Of a stretch of 64,000 bases of DNA, positions 36,761 to 47,718 are shown piece by piece. The first letter of the stretch is position 1; each line of letters begins with the position of its first letter. Under the pieces are notes generated by a model. It did no database searches. It was given only the letters and a program-made list of their open reading frames with translations, and was not told the origin of the DNA. Both the position numbers and the translations under genes were made by a program. The DNA is from Vitrella brassicaformis (Eukaryota; Sar; Vitrellaceae), in contig CDMY01000947.1 of the NCBI GenBank assembly GCA_001179505.1, positions 88,508 to 152,507 of the forward strand, given 5' to 3'.

Positions 36761-36929
36761 GGTGGGAGATCTGGGGCAGAGGGTGGCCTGGCAAGTGCGT
36801 TGGCGCTTTCAGCGGCTTTGAGAGAGTGCGGTTTCCGGACTGCGAGCTTGTGTGCAGATCTGATTGGCCGGCGATCCTTCTCAGAGTTTGAGTTTGACAC
36901 ACAAGTCGGCGACACCCGGAGCAGCCACG
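36761..36929. promoter_or_regulatory. 169-bp divergent promoter region
   Basis: Interval between the start codons of the plastid-type protein (-) and Rab GDI (+). It must contain both promoters and 5' UTRs. No motif could be assigned. Confidence 0.4.
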
Positions 36930-39874
36930 ATGGACGAAACATATGACGTAAGCAGTGCGAGCGGGACGAGAAAATGGACCGAGAGAGATGCAAAATGGAT
37001 GGGGCAGAGAGGATGGGATGTCAAGGATAGATGGATCATGCATACGTGTGCTGTCCTCACCTGTTGCAACGTCGGAAATGCCTACATGCGCATTTCCGTG
37101 TGTGTGTGTCTGTGCGCAGGTGATAGTGTGCGGGACCGGTCTGAAGGAGTGCATTTTGAGCGGCCTCCTCTCTGTCCATGGTCAGCCAACACAGATAGAT
37201 CCGCCCCACAGCAAAGTCACACACACCGGCGCCGTTAAGGAATGCACCCGGGAAAGCCATGCCACCTCTCCGGGCGGCCGTGTGTGTGTGCCACAGGCAA
37301 GAAGGTTTTGCACGTCGACCGCAACCCCTACTATGGCGGCGACTCGGCCTCACTCAACCTCACCAACCTATACGAGAAATTCAGGGCCGGTGCGCCATAT
37401 GCGCAGAACACAAGACCATACACAATGGATCACCATACATGTGGGTGCATGCGTGTGTTATGTGTCTGTGCAGGTGAGAAGCCGCCGCCCGACTACGGCA
37501 GCAACCGTGACTGGAACGTGGATCTGATCCCCAAGTTTGTGATGGCGTGCGGCAAGCTGGTCAAGATCCTCCTCACTACCAAGGTCACAAGATACCTCGA
37601 GTGGCAGGTCGTCGAAGGTCAGTGAGTGTTGCAGATACATACATGCGACGTGTGGGTGCATGGTTGTCTTGGCTGTGCTGTGCTGCGTATGTTCGTGTGT
37701 GTGTGTGTGTGTGGTGGTTTCAGGTACATATGTGTACCAGTTCCAGAAGGCCATGCTGGGCGGGCTGCTCGGTGGGCCCAAATTCATCCACAAGGTGAGA
37801 GTTCCATCCCTACACACCACACACACGTGGGTGTACAAAGTCGTCATTGTGCTCGACCGTATACATCAGGTGCCGTCGAACGACATGGAGGCGCTGCGGT
37901 CGCCCCTGATGCCGCTGCTGGAGAAGAACCGGTGCAAGAACTTCTTCCACTTCGTCGCACACTGGGAAGATTCCGACCCCAAGACACACCAAGGTCGGCA
38001 CGGACACACAACACAAAACACAGCACAGCGAATGAGCGCCAAGGGGCACGCACATATGGCCGGTGTATGTGTATGTGTATGTGTGTGTTTCTTGCTGCGT
38101 GTGTTGTGTTGCAGGATTTGACCGCAACCGCACGACGATGCAGCAAGTGTACGACCACTTCGGCCTGCAGCCCAACACCATCGACTTTGTCGGACACGCA
38201 CTCGCACTCTACCGAACCGACGAGTGAGTGAGGCGGACAGCCAAACCACACACACACACACACAGAAAGACACATCTGCACACGTAAATGTGTGTGTATG
38301 CCTCTCTCTGTGGACTCTGTCTGCAGGTATGAGCAGAAGCCGATGGGTGAGTGCCTGGACAAGATCAAGCTGTACATGTACTCCATCAGCAGATACGGAC
38401 AGTCGCCCTTCATCTACCCCGTCTACGGACTCGGCGGACTACCTGAGGGATTCTCCAGGTACACTCACACTCACACGCACAGGCACACATGCACACACAT
38501 CTTTGCCCGATACACCACTCATGTGCCGTGGTGTGTGTGTGTTGTGTCAGGTTGTCAGCTATCCACGGTGGCACCTACATGTTGAACAAGCCGATCGCGG
38601 GCTTCGAATACGACGCCGACGGCAAAGTGTGCGGCGTCAAGTCAACCGAGGGAGAGGTCAGCCAGAAAAGGAAGGAAGCAGACAGCACTGCACACTGCGT
38701 GTGTCCATCCATTCATCCATCCATCCATCCGTCCATCCATCCATCTGTCAGGTGGCCAAGTGCTCGATGGTGGTGTGCGATCCCTCATACGCTGTCGGCA
38801 CCAAGAAGGTACACACACGCGTAGCATCCAGGCAGCATCTTGCTGGAATTGTGTGGCGCACATGTCATGTCATGTCAGGTGAGGGCAGTGGGCAAGGTGG
38901 TCCGCGCCATCTGCATCCTCAGCGCCCCCGTACCTGACACCAACAATGCCGGTACGGACGTCAATGCATTGGACGATCCTACAACGAGGCTTGCCACATT
39001 CACCTGTCTGTGTGCGTGGTGTGTATCTGTGTGCAGGTTCGTGCCAGATCATCATCCCCCAGAAGCAAGTGGAGCGACACCACGGTTAGCACACCACGGA
39101 ACCATCATGCACACATTCCTCCACACACAAGATACTAGGCGCATCCCTTGTGTGTGGTGTCTGGTGTGCTGTGTCCTCTGTGCGCATGTGCAGACATCTA
39201 CGTGATGGTCATGTCGTCGATCCACTGCGTGTGCAAGAAGGGCAAGTACATCGCCATCGTGTCCACCACCGTCGAGACCAACAACCCACAAGCCGGTATG
39301 AGAGCCGAGCCACCCACACAGCCACATCCGCACCACCTCAACTCACACACGGTCGTCCCCTCCTTGTTATGCCCGACCATCCATCCAACCATCCAACCAT
39401 CCATCCATCCACCAACCAGAGATTCAGTGTGCGTTGGAGTTGCTGGGGCCGATCGAGGAGAAGTTCATCAGCGTGTCAGACGTGTACGAGCCCACCGACG
39501 ATGGCAAGACCGACCAGGTGGGGGGGCAGATGGAGGCTGGGAGAGTGGCAGCGGGCTAACCTCTTGTCGGTCGTGTGTCAGGTGTTTGTGTCGTCCTCCT
39601 ACGACGCCACGTCGCACTTCGAGTCGGCATCTGATGACGTCCTGCGAATGTAAGCAGGCAGGCACCAAAGGCGGGCGCGCGTATACTCTCACCGTTGTAT
39701 GTGTGTGTGTGACTGCAGCTGGAAGAACATCATGGGCAACGACCTCGACCTCTCCATCAGAGCGGTACACACACACACACACACATGGAGAGGCAGACAA
39801 ACAGACAGACACATGGCGTCTGTCTGCCTGTCTGTTTGGCCTGGCAGGACCCTGAGGACCTGTCCGAGATGTAA
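36930..39874 (+). CDS. GDI1: Rab GDP-dissociation inhibitor (Rab GDI)
   Basis: About 17 exons, nearly all under 200 nt, join to a protein of about 450 aa, the normal GDI length. The N-terminus is [19 protein letters not shown], then [19 protein letters not shown]: the FAD-like Rossmann fold and conserved region 1 of the GDI/REP family. Further landmarks are [10 protein letters not shown]-like [75 protein letters not shown] (the mobile effector loop region), [20 protein letters not shown] and [12 protein letters not shown]. It ends in [11 protein letters not shown] at 39872-39874. Rab GDI extracts prenylated, GDP-bound Rab from membranes and recycles it in vesicle traffic. The short intron-by-intron structure makes this locus a good guide to local splice signals. 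Confidence 0.95.
39765..39847 (+). other. Self-complementary intron (last intron of Rab GDI)
   Basis: The 5' part is a CA tract followed by GGCAGACAAACAGACAGAC. The 3' part is a near inverse complement, GTCTGTCTGCCTGTCTGTTT. The transcript could fold into a hairpin bringing the splice sites together. Confidence 0.7.
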
Positions 39875-40766
39875 AGCCCCACTTACACTAGCTCTACTCA
39901 CTCACGCCACACCCAATCAGTGCAGTGCATAGACAGACCAGATGAGATGGATGGATAGATACATCAAGTCTTGTAGAACGGATCAAGGAACGAAGCGAAT
40001 TCCTTCCTGTCTGTTGACGGCCGAGTGCAGTTCTCCTCAGGGTGGTCGAGGGGTTTCCTGGCACCAATGGGAGGCCCCCCAGCCGCTAGGAAGGGAATCA
40101 GACTAAGCCGCCAGACAGACAGATGGACGCTGGTCGGTCGGAAGGAAGCAGAGTGCATGTCTCCGTCTCTGTCAGTCTCTGTGAAGCCATCCATCTCCCG
40201 TTTTTGCCAGCCTGCCTTGTGTGTGTGTGTGGTGGTGCTGACAGATAGACAGAGCCAATCGACCCAACTGGCTTGTGTAGATACATACAGAACCCAACAC
40301 AGATGGATGCGCTCCCCACCCTCCCCGCCTCTCTGCTTTATTGTGGTGTGTTCCATGCCGTGTCTGCGTCGTGGCCGTGGGTGAATGTAGTCGGTAATTC
40401 GTGAACTGCCTCACGAACGAAAAGATGGACCTCCTCCTCCTTCATCAATATTTAAGTCATGGGTCGGCTCAGCCAGCGACCAGAGCGATTGACAACAACG
40501 TTCCTCTCTCATCACATGCACGGCACACGCCCCCTCTTCTCTCACGCAAGTCGTTACACACGCAAGTACTTGTGTAATCATCTGCCATCAATCAATCAGT
40601 CGATGAATCGATCAATGACATCAGTGAGTGCACAAGCAAATCCGCTCAGTACAGTGAGTGCTCCATGGAATAATGCATCCATCTATCCAAAGTCACACAT
40701 CAACGAAGACACAAATACACACACACACACACACACTGCAAAACCACTCAACACGCAAGCCAGCCG
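39875..40766. other. Spacer between convergent genes
   Basis: About 890 bp between Rab GDI (+) and the AP2-like gene (-). It contains simple repeats (ATGGATGG, CACACA at 40715-40735) and no supported exons. Confidence 0.55.
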
Positions 40767-42870
40767 TCACTCTCCCAGTCCAGCAGCAGCTTCCGCCGCC
40801 GCCGCCTGCTTCTGCACAGCGCCACTGGTGGTCTTGGTCTCGTTCAGCGTCCTGATGGCGACCTGTTCCACTCGATACGGGTCGATGTGCCCGGGGTACT
40901 CCAGCCGCTGCGCCAGCTCGTTGCGAGCAATAACGGCCGCCTTTAGCGCTGCGACTAGCCCCTCAAACGTGCTGGCAGGAGGGGTATACGACCCGCCATA
41001 ATGCGATTTGCCGCGGGCCTGTCAGGTCAGGACACACACACCGGTGGAAACAGAGACGGGATGGATGTGTGGCAGCTTTGCTACAGAGGTACCTGTAGAG
41101 TGACGCAGAAAGCGGTGGTGGTGGTGTGGAGCGTGACGCCAGTGCCGCCCTTGCTGCCGCACTCCTGGTCCATCAGGTGCGACCGCAGCCGATTGAGCAG
41201 CACCACGGCCGTCTGACGCAGATCGGCACCGCTCAACACCCTGAAGGCCGCGGGGAAACGAGCTGATTGATGCAGAGACACAGAGACAGCGGTACACATG
41301 CGCCTGTATAGAAGAGCATTTTACGTGTGTGTGGGTCTGCTTTACTTTGTAGGTCGATCAGGTTCCTCTGGCAAAAGGCGACCGATGCCGCCTCTTCTGG
41401 TGGTGGGGCGGGAGAGAGGCCGCCAGACAGCTCTTCTGCTCGGACAAGACACACACACACACACACACACGATGTGCAGATGACCGTCCGACCACACACG
41501 TGTGGTGCGCTGCTCACCCTGCTTCTGCTGCTGTTGCGCCAGAGCGACAGCCCGCTGCTCGTCTCTGTAGGAGATGGCCCTCTGCAGCGCCTGCAGGAGG
41601 TGGGCGCGTGTCTTCTTCTGAGGCCTGAACTCCTTGAAGACTGGCTTGTCCTGCTGCCGTAGCGACACCTTGAAGACCTGGGCCTTCCTCTCCCAACTGA
41701 TGTTGAGACCGCGGCCACTGGTGCTGCCTCTGCCGCTGGTGCTGCTATTGCGTGCGTCGTTGAGCAGCGAGCGGGCGCATTGGAGCAGCTCCTCGTCGGT
41801 CAGCTCTTCATGCTCGCCTGAAACACAGACAGCGGTCGGTAAGAGAGGTTGATTGCGAAAACGGGTGTCTGTTTGAGGGGTAGATCACATCACCTTTGGA
41901 CAGGGGTGTGTGTGCCTCGGGTACGGTGCCCTCAGCTGACGACGCGCCACTCGTGTCTGCAAAAAAGAACAACATAACATCATCACGCCGACTGACTCGC
42001 CGATCGCATCACCATCACCTTCTTCTGTTCTTCCTCTCCTCACTCACCTTGCCGCCTCCTTTTGCGCCTCCCTTCCCTCTCCCCACTCGTATCCGCCTGT
42101 CGACGCAGCCCAGCCTCCTCAGCCCACCCATCACGGCCACCCATCGCCCGCTGCAGAGCTTTCTCAACCGCACACGCCGTCGGCCTCGACACCGGATAGA
42201 AACCGCCATACAGTGCCGGCCCCTCAGCAGCAGCGTTGCCATGGGTCAGACAGATCACCATGAAGCCGCCACAGCCATTAGACAGGCGAGAGGTGTCTGG
42301 GTCGGCAGGCGCTCGCCACGCGATGTGCTGCGCGCGGGGCCCGCGTGTGCTGAGCTGGCGGATGGCGACGTCGGTGAGTTGGGCGGCGGGAAGGGGTATG
42401 TTGGTCGCACACGACTGACACAGCCACTGGCACCCGCCGTCTTCTGAGGGACGAACAAGGCCCTGAATGAAGTGACCATCAATCACAACCAACACACGCA
42501 GACAACCCAGCCACTGGTCTGTGTCTGTGCGGTTGCCCCTCTCAACCAGTGCTGTGCTTACGTCGACGGCGCCCTCCTGGCAGGCCTGCAAGCACACTGA
42601 GCACGTGAGGGCCGTGGTCAGTATCGGCGGGCCGTGCAGCGAATCGGCCGTGTGTGTGTGGAAAATCAGAGGCGGCGGCGAGGGCAGGTGCGTGGGTGAC
42701 GATAGATGCGACAGATGGGTGGGAGAGGGAGTGGGGAAGGGCAGTGTTGGCCTCTGAGAAGGCGCCTCATCTGCAACACCTGTGACCTGATCTGCGGCTG
42801 GCGGTGGAACGCCTTCTGCGCCCCTGTCGGCCGCGGCCGTTCCAGAAGTGTAGAGGCTGTCATTCTCCAT
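40767..42870 (-). CDS. Putative AP2-like transcription factor with Cys-rich N-terminal region
   Basis: Six exons, start at 42870 (MENDSLYTSG), stop at 40767-40769, all in phase. The first exon is Pro/Thr-rich, then carries Cys pairs of zinc-binding type (CSVCLQACQEG; CQWLCQSC). An Arg/Lys-rich stretch follows (EREGRRKRRRQ). Two later segments resemble divergent AP2 DNA-binding folds of apicomplexans and chromerids. The first is ISWERKAQVFKVSLRQQ, then FRPQKKTRAHLLQALQRAI. The second is GVTLHTTTTAFCVTLQARG, then a G-x-Y strand and EGLVAALKAAVIARNEL. The second has the expected three-strand-then-helix pattern ending in A-R-N-E-L. AP2 assignment is by pattern only. The protein could be a DNA-binding regulator. 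Introns at 41019-41092 and about 41440-41515 are strongly CA(5')/TG(3'). Confidence 0.5.
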
Positions 42871-42935
42871 CTGCCCCTCCCTTTGAGAGAGAGAGCGGTT
42901 TCACGGAACTGTTGACGTTTGTTTCACGGAATATC
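42871..42935. promoter_or_regulatory. 65-bp divergent promoter region
   Basis: Only 65 bp separate the start codons of the AP2-like gene (-) and the BTB-TLDc gene (+). It holds a GA tract (42885-42895). The 5' UTRs must be extremely short, or the promoters lie inside the neighbouring gene. Confidence 0.5.
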
Positions 42936-45565
42936 AATGGCGAGCATTCATCATTTAGAGGACATGGCTGCATCAGCGGCTGCTGCTGCAGCAGCAGCTG
43001 GCGAGAAACGCAAGTATCCTGATCATGGTGTTGCTGGTGAGAGCGCCTCCCTCGGTGCGCTGCATCAGTCCATCCAGTACAGCCGCAGCGTCACCGATGC
43101 TCTCCAGGCGATGCTGGATGAGCTCGAGGAGCGTGAAAGAGCCATGGGCGGGTCTGCAGTGCCAAACAAGCCAAAGGTAACTTGGAAGCGCACGAGAAGC
43201 AAAAAGGCGCCGGCGGCCCATGCATTCGTCGCGCGCGTGTTTGTGGGATCTGACCTGACGTGTGCTGCAGGATGAGTTGATGAAGGAGGTGTTGGAGTTG
43301 AATGTCAGCGGCGAGCACGTGCGGGTCCAGCGGTCGACTCTGTGTGCGGTCGTGGACTCTGTGCTGGCCACCCTCTTCTGTGGCAAGTTCGACGCCGCCT
43401 TCATCCGTGACGATAGCAATCGCATCTTCTTGAACATCTTTCCTCCTGCATTTCAGTGGTCAGGAAGGCACGGAAGACGGATTCATTCATCATAGCATCC
43501 CGCCTACAAGTGTGTGTGTGTGTGTGTGTGTGTGCGTGTGGTTGTTGGTGCGAGAGAGCAGGTGTGTGATGCACTTGATTATGTATGAGGACGAGCGGAT
43601 CAGCAACATGTCCATCCCGCCGTCCAAGCAACACGACACGCCGTTCACGTGAGCACAAGGGCAAACACACACACACGATGGCCAAAGCAGATGAGGTGTC
43701 TGTGTCTGTTGTGTGTCGTCAGGTATTGGGTTGAGTTGCTGCTGTGGGATCCGGCCTACAAGCGCCGACCGCGCGGCGACCCCGTCCTCCCCGCTGCCGA
43801 CCCAGCCACCGACCAGCAGGAGGACAGCGAGCAGCCTACGCCGGCACCGCTAAGGCTGAATGCCGAGCTGCACACACTCATGAAGAAGGCGGTGCAGGAG
43901 AAGGCCGCACATGAGCAGCGGCTCGACGCCATCAAACCACTGCTCAAGGCGGACAGTGTGGAGGACGATACGGTGAGGCGAACACGAAACAGCAGAGGGA
44001 AGACTGTCAGTCCAGTCAGAGGGGAAGGGGATGCAGTAAGTGAAGTGCATCTGGTGGTTGTGTTTGCCCTCTTCAGTTGGTGTCCGCGAGTGTGTCGGGA
44101 TCCACGGTGACGGTGACGACAGGCGTAGCGAAGTCGCTGGGCGACGACTCCACTTTCGCCAACAGATTCCTCAAGTTCGCCTGCACACAGCTGGACACAT
44201 GACGTGCCGTGCACCCAGTCCACAAGTGAGTTGTCTGGTATCTCCTGTTGTCTCAGGTATGGCCCTACCGTTCGTGCGCCCATCGAGCATGTCCGGCGCA
44301 TTGTCGACGTCGTCGCCCGTGCCCACATGAAGAAGGGGGCGGCCATCACAGCGGCTGACGTTCAGGGGGCGATGGGGGAGCTAGACATAGAGGGATACCG
44401 ACACGCACTCACCATGTAAGAGCGGCGAGAACACACAGAGCTGTTCACCACACAGTGCCCCGACGGCTGCTCTCTGTCTGTGTGTTGGTTTGTGTCAGGT
44501 ACGGTTTGGATAGCGATCGCTATTTGGGGCCCGCGGACGGGCTGCTGACCACCGACCACCTGCACAAGATGCGCCAGTGGTGTGAGGGTCGGCGAAACGT
44601 CCCGGCACACATTCCGTCGTGTGTGGGCGAGCCGGTCATCCGCATATACAAGTGAGAAGGGCAGCTAGACAGCCGTGAGCATGACGGCACTCTCTTACCA
44701 TCCCTCTGTGTCTTGATGTGTGTGTGTGTGTCATGGCAGGGCGACTAAGGATGGTTGGAAGTGGCTGGATTTCTTCGATGCCGTCAAGGGCCACTCCCCC
44801 CTGCTGCTCATCTCCAAGGTGGCCGACAGCAATGAGCTCTTCGCCCTCATCATCGAGGGGCCCATCGAGGTCACCGAGACGGCCATGAGCCACCTCGACA
44901 CGAGATCACACTCCTTCAAGCTGCGTGGGACAGACAGCCACCCACACGTGGGCCACATCGGCTGGGGCAGCAAGATGTTAATGGCGGGCACACAGGTAGG
45001 TACTCATTTCAATGAGCCAGGCAGTCATGGTAATGGTCTCCTGTTCATCCATGTGTGCAGGAGAGAGTCACCAACCTCATCGATTTCTCTTCACCCGCCT
45101 CCAATATGACGGCCGTCCTCGCCGCATCATGCCTCGACTTTGCTGTCCGTCCGGCCGCCCAAGCGATCGGCGCAGCAGCAGCGGCCAGCGACGAGACGAT
45201 GAGGCGCTGCCAGGGAGTCATGATTGAGGAGGGGCAGACGGACGAGTGGCAGCAGTGGCAGCGGCCGAGCGCCAGGCCGAGCGACTATGGCGGTGTCGAT
45301 GGCCGAGCGTCCCTGCCTGTCTCAGTGAAGGGATGGCACTTCGAGATCGGTGAGCTGGAGGCGTATCAGCTGGCGTGAGTGAGGGAGGGAGGGAGGGAGG
45401 GAGTGCTGTAGACGGGTTCGTGATTCATGTGTTTGATCGAGACGAACAATATCATGAGTGTGCCTCATATCTAACTGTACAGATGACTCTGTCGGTCTGT
45501 CTCTCACTCTTCCCTCTTCCCTCTTTGTGTGTGGCTGATCCGGTTGCAGCAGTGGCTGGTTTTAA
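42936..45565 (+). CDS. BTB (T1-type) and TLDc domain protein, with one in-frame TGA
   Basis: About eight exons, start 42936 (MASIHHLEDMAASAAAA). A coiled segment (SVTDALQAMLDELEERERAM) leads to a KCTD-like BTB/T1 domain: DELMKEVLELNVSGEHVRV, STLCAVVDSVLATLFCGKF, then RIFLNIFPPAFQCVMHLIM. A linker of about 120 residues follows, then ACTQLDT, a TGA at 44200-44202, and the same frame reopens as RAVHPVHKYGPTVRAPIEHV. The C-terminal TLDc domain contains ATKDGWKWLDFFDAVKG, SPLLLISKVADSNELFAL and WHFEIGELEAYQLASGWF, with the stop TAA at 45563-45565. BTB proteins act as Cullin-3 adaptors or oligomerisation modules, and TLDc domains are linked to oxidative-stress protection and V-ATPase binding. The TGA makes the full product uncertain. 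Confidence 0.7.
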
Positions 45566-46919
45566 GTGATTGATACAAATACACGCACACAATCACGGGC
45601 ACAGCAGCAGCACCGATCAGCTGGCCAGGCAGGGGGTCCACCGCATCCATCCATCCGTCCACACATCACACAGATTGCTCCAGACAGCACAAGATCCACG
45701 GCAACAAGGGGGACAGGCAGAGAGTGAGGCGGTGTGGGCAGCTGCAGTCAGGGCCGGGCAGGGATGGGCAGGGAGAGGCAGGGCGGGCACAGTCAGGCAT
45801 CTGTCTGTTCTGTCCAAGATTGAGTGTACATGCGCGCCGCACCGCATCGCCCCACCAGTCAGTGTTTGGGACAAAACAGGCAGGCAAGGCATCCAATCCA
45901 ATCCATGCGCGAGTCAGTCGATTCAAAAGCACCTAGCGACACCTGACCTGCGTTTGGAGAGATGGTGAGTGCAAACACAATCACACAGGAATGAATGGAC
46001 GCTGGAAACACAACGGGCTGGGCTTCGGTGACGGTGAGAGCGGGCCGCGCCTGCTTTCAAAAACATGGCGGCAAAGCCAGCGAACAGACGAGAGCGTGGT
46101 GTGATGACAGCGCAAAAGAGGATGGCGGTCTTGTGAAGGTGTTTCGGCAAAAGCGAGCACACACACACTCTCTCTCTCTCTCTCTGTCGGTGGCCAGGGT
46201 ATGACTGACCGCGACACTACAGCCCTCCCTCCCCCCATGTCTGTCTGTCTGGTTGGTCGGAAGCGATGCTCCCTGCTACCTCCCATATCTACACCATCAC
46301 TCACTCACTCACTGATGGCTCCCAAACACCACACACACAGGGCGAAAAGCAGATAGACAGACTGAGAGACGGGCATGCAAGCATCAGGTGAGAGAGCGAA
46401 AGGGAGAGCAGGCCAGACACACACTCTCAAACACACACACAGAGCGAGAGAGAGAGAGAGAAATAGACAAGACATATAGAGCTGCAGGCAGACAAGAGCG
46501 AGTGGTCGGACCGCTCTCTCCCCTCTCCTTCCCCTTGCCATGCCGTGTGTTGCCGACCGCCCGATGCCCCAAAATGGTCGACGACAAGAAGCGCCTAGCG
46601 CTGGTTAAATACGCCCACCCAGCCACCCAGCCGCCCACCCATTCCCCTACCCCTATGATGGCAGCCGACAGGGCAGCGGTCACTACTCGTCCTTGTCTGC
46701 ACACACACACACACACAACAACAACAATAATGACAACAGAGTGCACCCACGCATGATGGATCGTCATGTCGGCCGTGTGTGCGTGTCGTGCTACCGGTCC
46801 GTGCTTTGTCGAAGTCCTCCTTCCTCTTGTGTGAGATCTGACCGACGCATCAGCATCACACACGCAATGCATCCATCAACAGGACCAGGGCATGAACATG
46901 AATACGACTCACACACCCG
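45566..46919. other. Intergenic spacer between convergent genes
   Basis: About 1.35 kb of mixed sequence with GGGA, CACA and GAGA microsatellites (for example 46435-46465). A plus-strand frame at about 46574 contains VDDKKRLALVKYAHPA but has no supporting splice sites or neighbours. No gene is called. Confidence 0.5.
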
Positions 46920-47574
46920 TCAGGTGTCTACCATTTGGTTGACGACCGAGCCGAATGTCTTGTCGAGTTTCTCGACCATCATCTCGTCGGCCATCTTGTG
47001 TGGCTTCTCCAGAAACTTGTACCACAGAAACGCAGCACCCTGACTCACGGGGAGGCACACACACAGAAAGGAGGGGATGGAATACGTCCCTTTTCTGCTG
47101 GTCTGGGTGCGATGAGTCGTGTCCATTCACCTGGAACTCAGGGTGGATGAGCCAGAGGAAGGCCAGCACCTTCAGCTCCGAATACAGAGGGAAGCTGCAC
47201 ACACACAGACAGGCACAAGACACACGCACAGACACACACACATCCATGGTTGGCTTCTCCTTTGCGCGTGTGGCTGTGTGTGTGTGTGTGTGTTACTAAG
47301 GAATAAGGAAGAAGATGAGGTTTCTCTCGACGAATGTGTAGAGGAGGTAGATGACCCAGTATATCGTCCACTGCACTATCTTGGTCTCGCCCTTCTCGCC
47401 CTTGACCAGCATCTGAAACGTGCAGGCCGCCGGCCACACCAACTGCACTCCCACGCTGAACACACACACACACCACACACACGATGGATGAGTGCTTGCC
47501 CCTCGCCATGGCTCTTTTGTGTTGCCGCGGAGGGCTCACCCGAGGAGGCCAATGAAAGGCACGACGGACAGCAT
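46920..47574 (-). CDS. REEP/Yop1-type ER membrane-shaping protein (TB2/DP1/HVA22 family)
   Basis: Four exons, start at 47574 (MLSVVPFIGLLG), stop TGA at 46920-46922, about 125 aa. The fold is read from QLVWPAACTFQMLVKGEKGE (the loop preceding the first hairpin), WTIYWVIYLLYTFVER (hydrophobic hairpin), LIFFLIPYFPLYSELKVLAF (second hairpin), LWLIHPEFQ, GAAFLWYKFLEKPHKM and a short amphipathic tail. The typical W-x-x-Y-W-V core and the aromatic-x-L-K repeat match the family. These proteins bend and tubulate the ER (established). It is shorter than REEP5 at the N-terminus, so an additional 5' exon is possible. Head-to-head with the gene at 47719, 144 bp apart. Confidence 0.85.
47195..47296 (-). 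other. Self-complementary intron in the REEP gene
   Basis: On the sense (minus) strand the 102-nt intron starts GTAACACACACACACACA and ends TCTGTGTGTGTGCAG, so CA repeats at the 5' end face TG repeats at the 3' end. The middle contains ATCC-type sequence. A long perfect or near-perfect stem is possible. Confidence 0.75.
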
Positions 47575-47718
47575 CGTCGATGCACAGAAGCTCAAATTTC
47601 GGAACGGCGCTGCTCCCAAGCACCACGAGAGACCACCAAAGCTCCGAGCTCTCCTTCTGAACCTGCAAGCTAAGCTCGCAACTGCGAAGAGGAGGGAAAA
47701 GGAGGAAAGGGCAAGGTG
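47575..47718. promoter_or_regulatory. 144-bp divergent promoter region
   Basis: Interval between the REEP start (minus) and the ATG at 47719 (plus). It carries GAGGAGGGAAAAGGAGGAAAG immediately upstream of the plus-strand ATG. Both promoters must lie here or inside the genes. Confidence 0.4.

Noticed and set aside
46388-46756. Plus-strand frame with VDDKKRLALVKYAHPA
   Set aside because: No splice sites or partner exons; the remainder is threonine/histidine translation of CA repeats.
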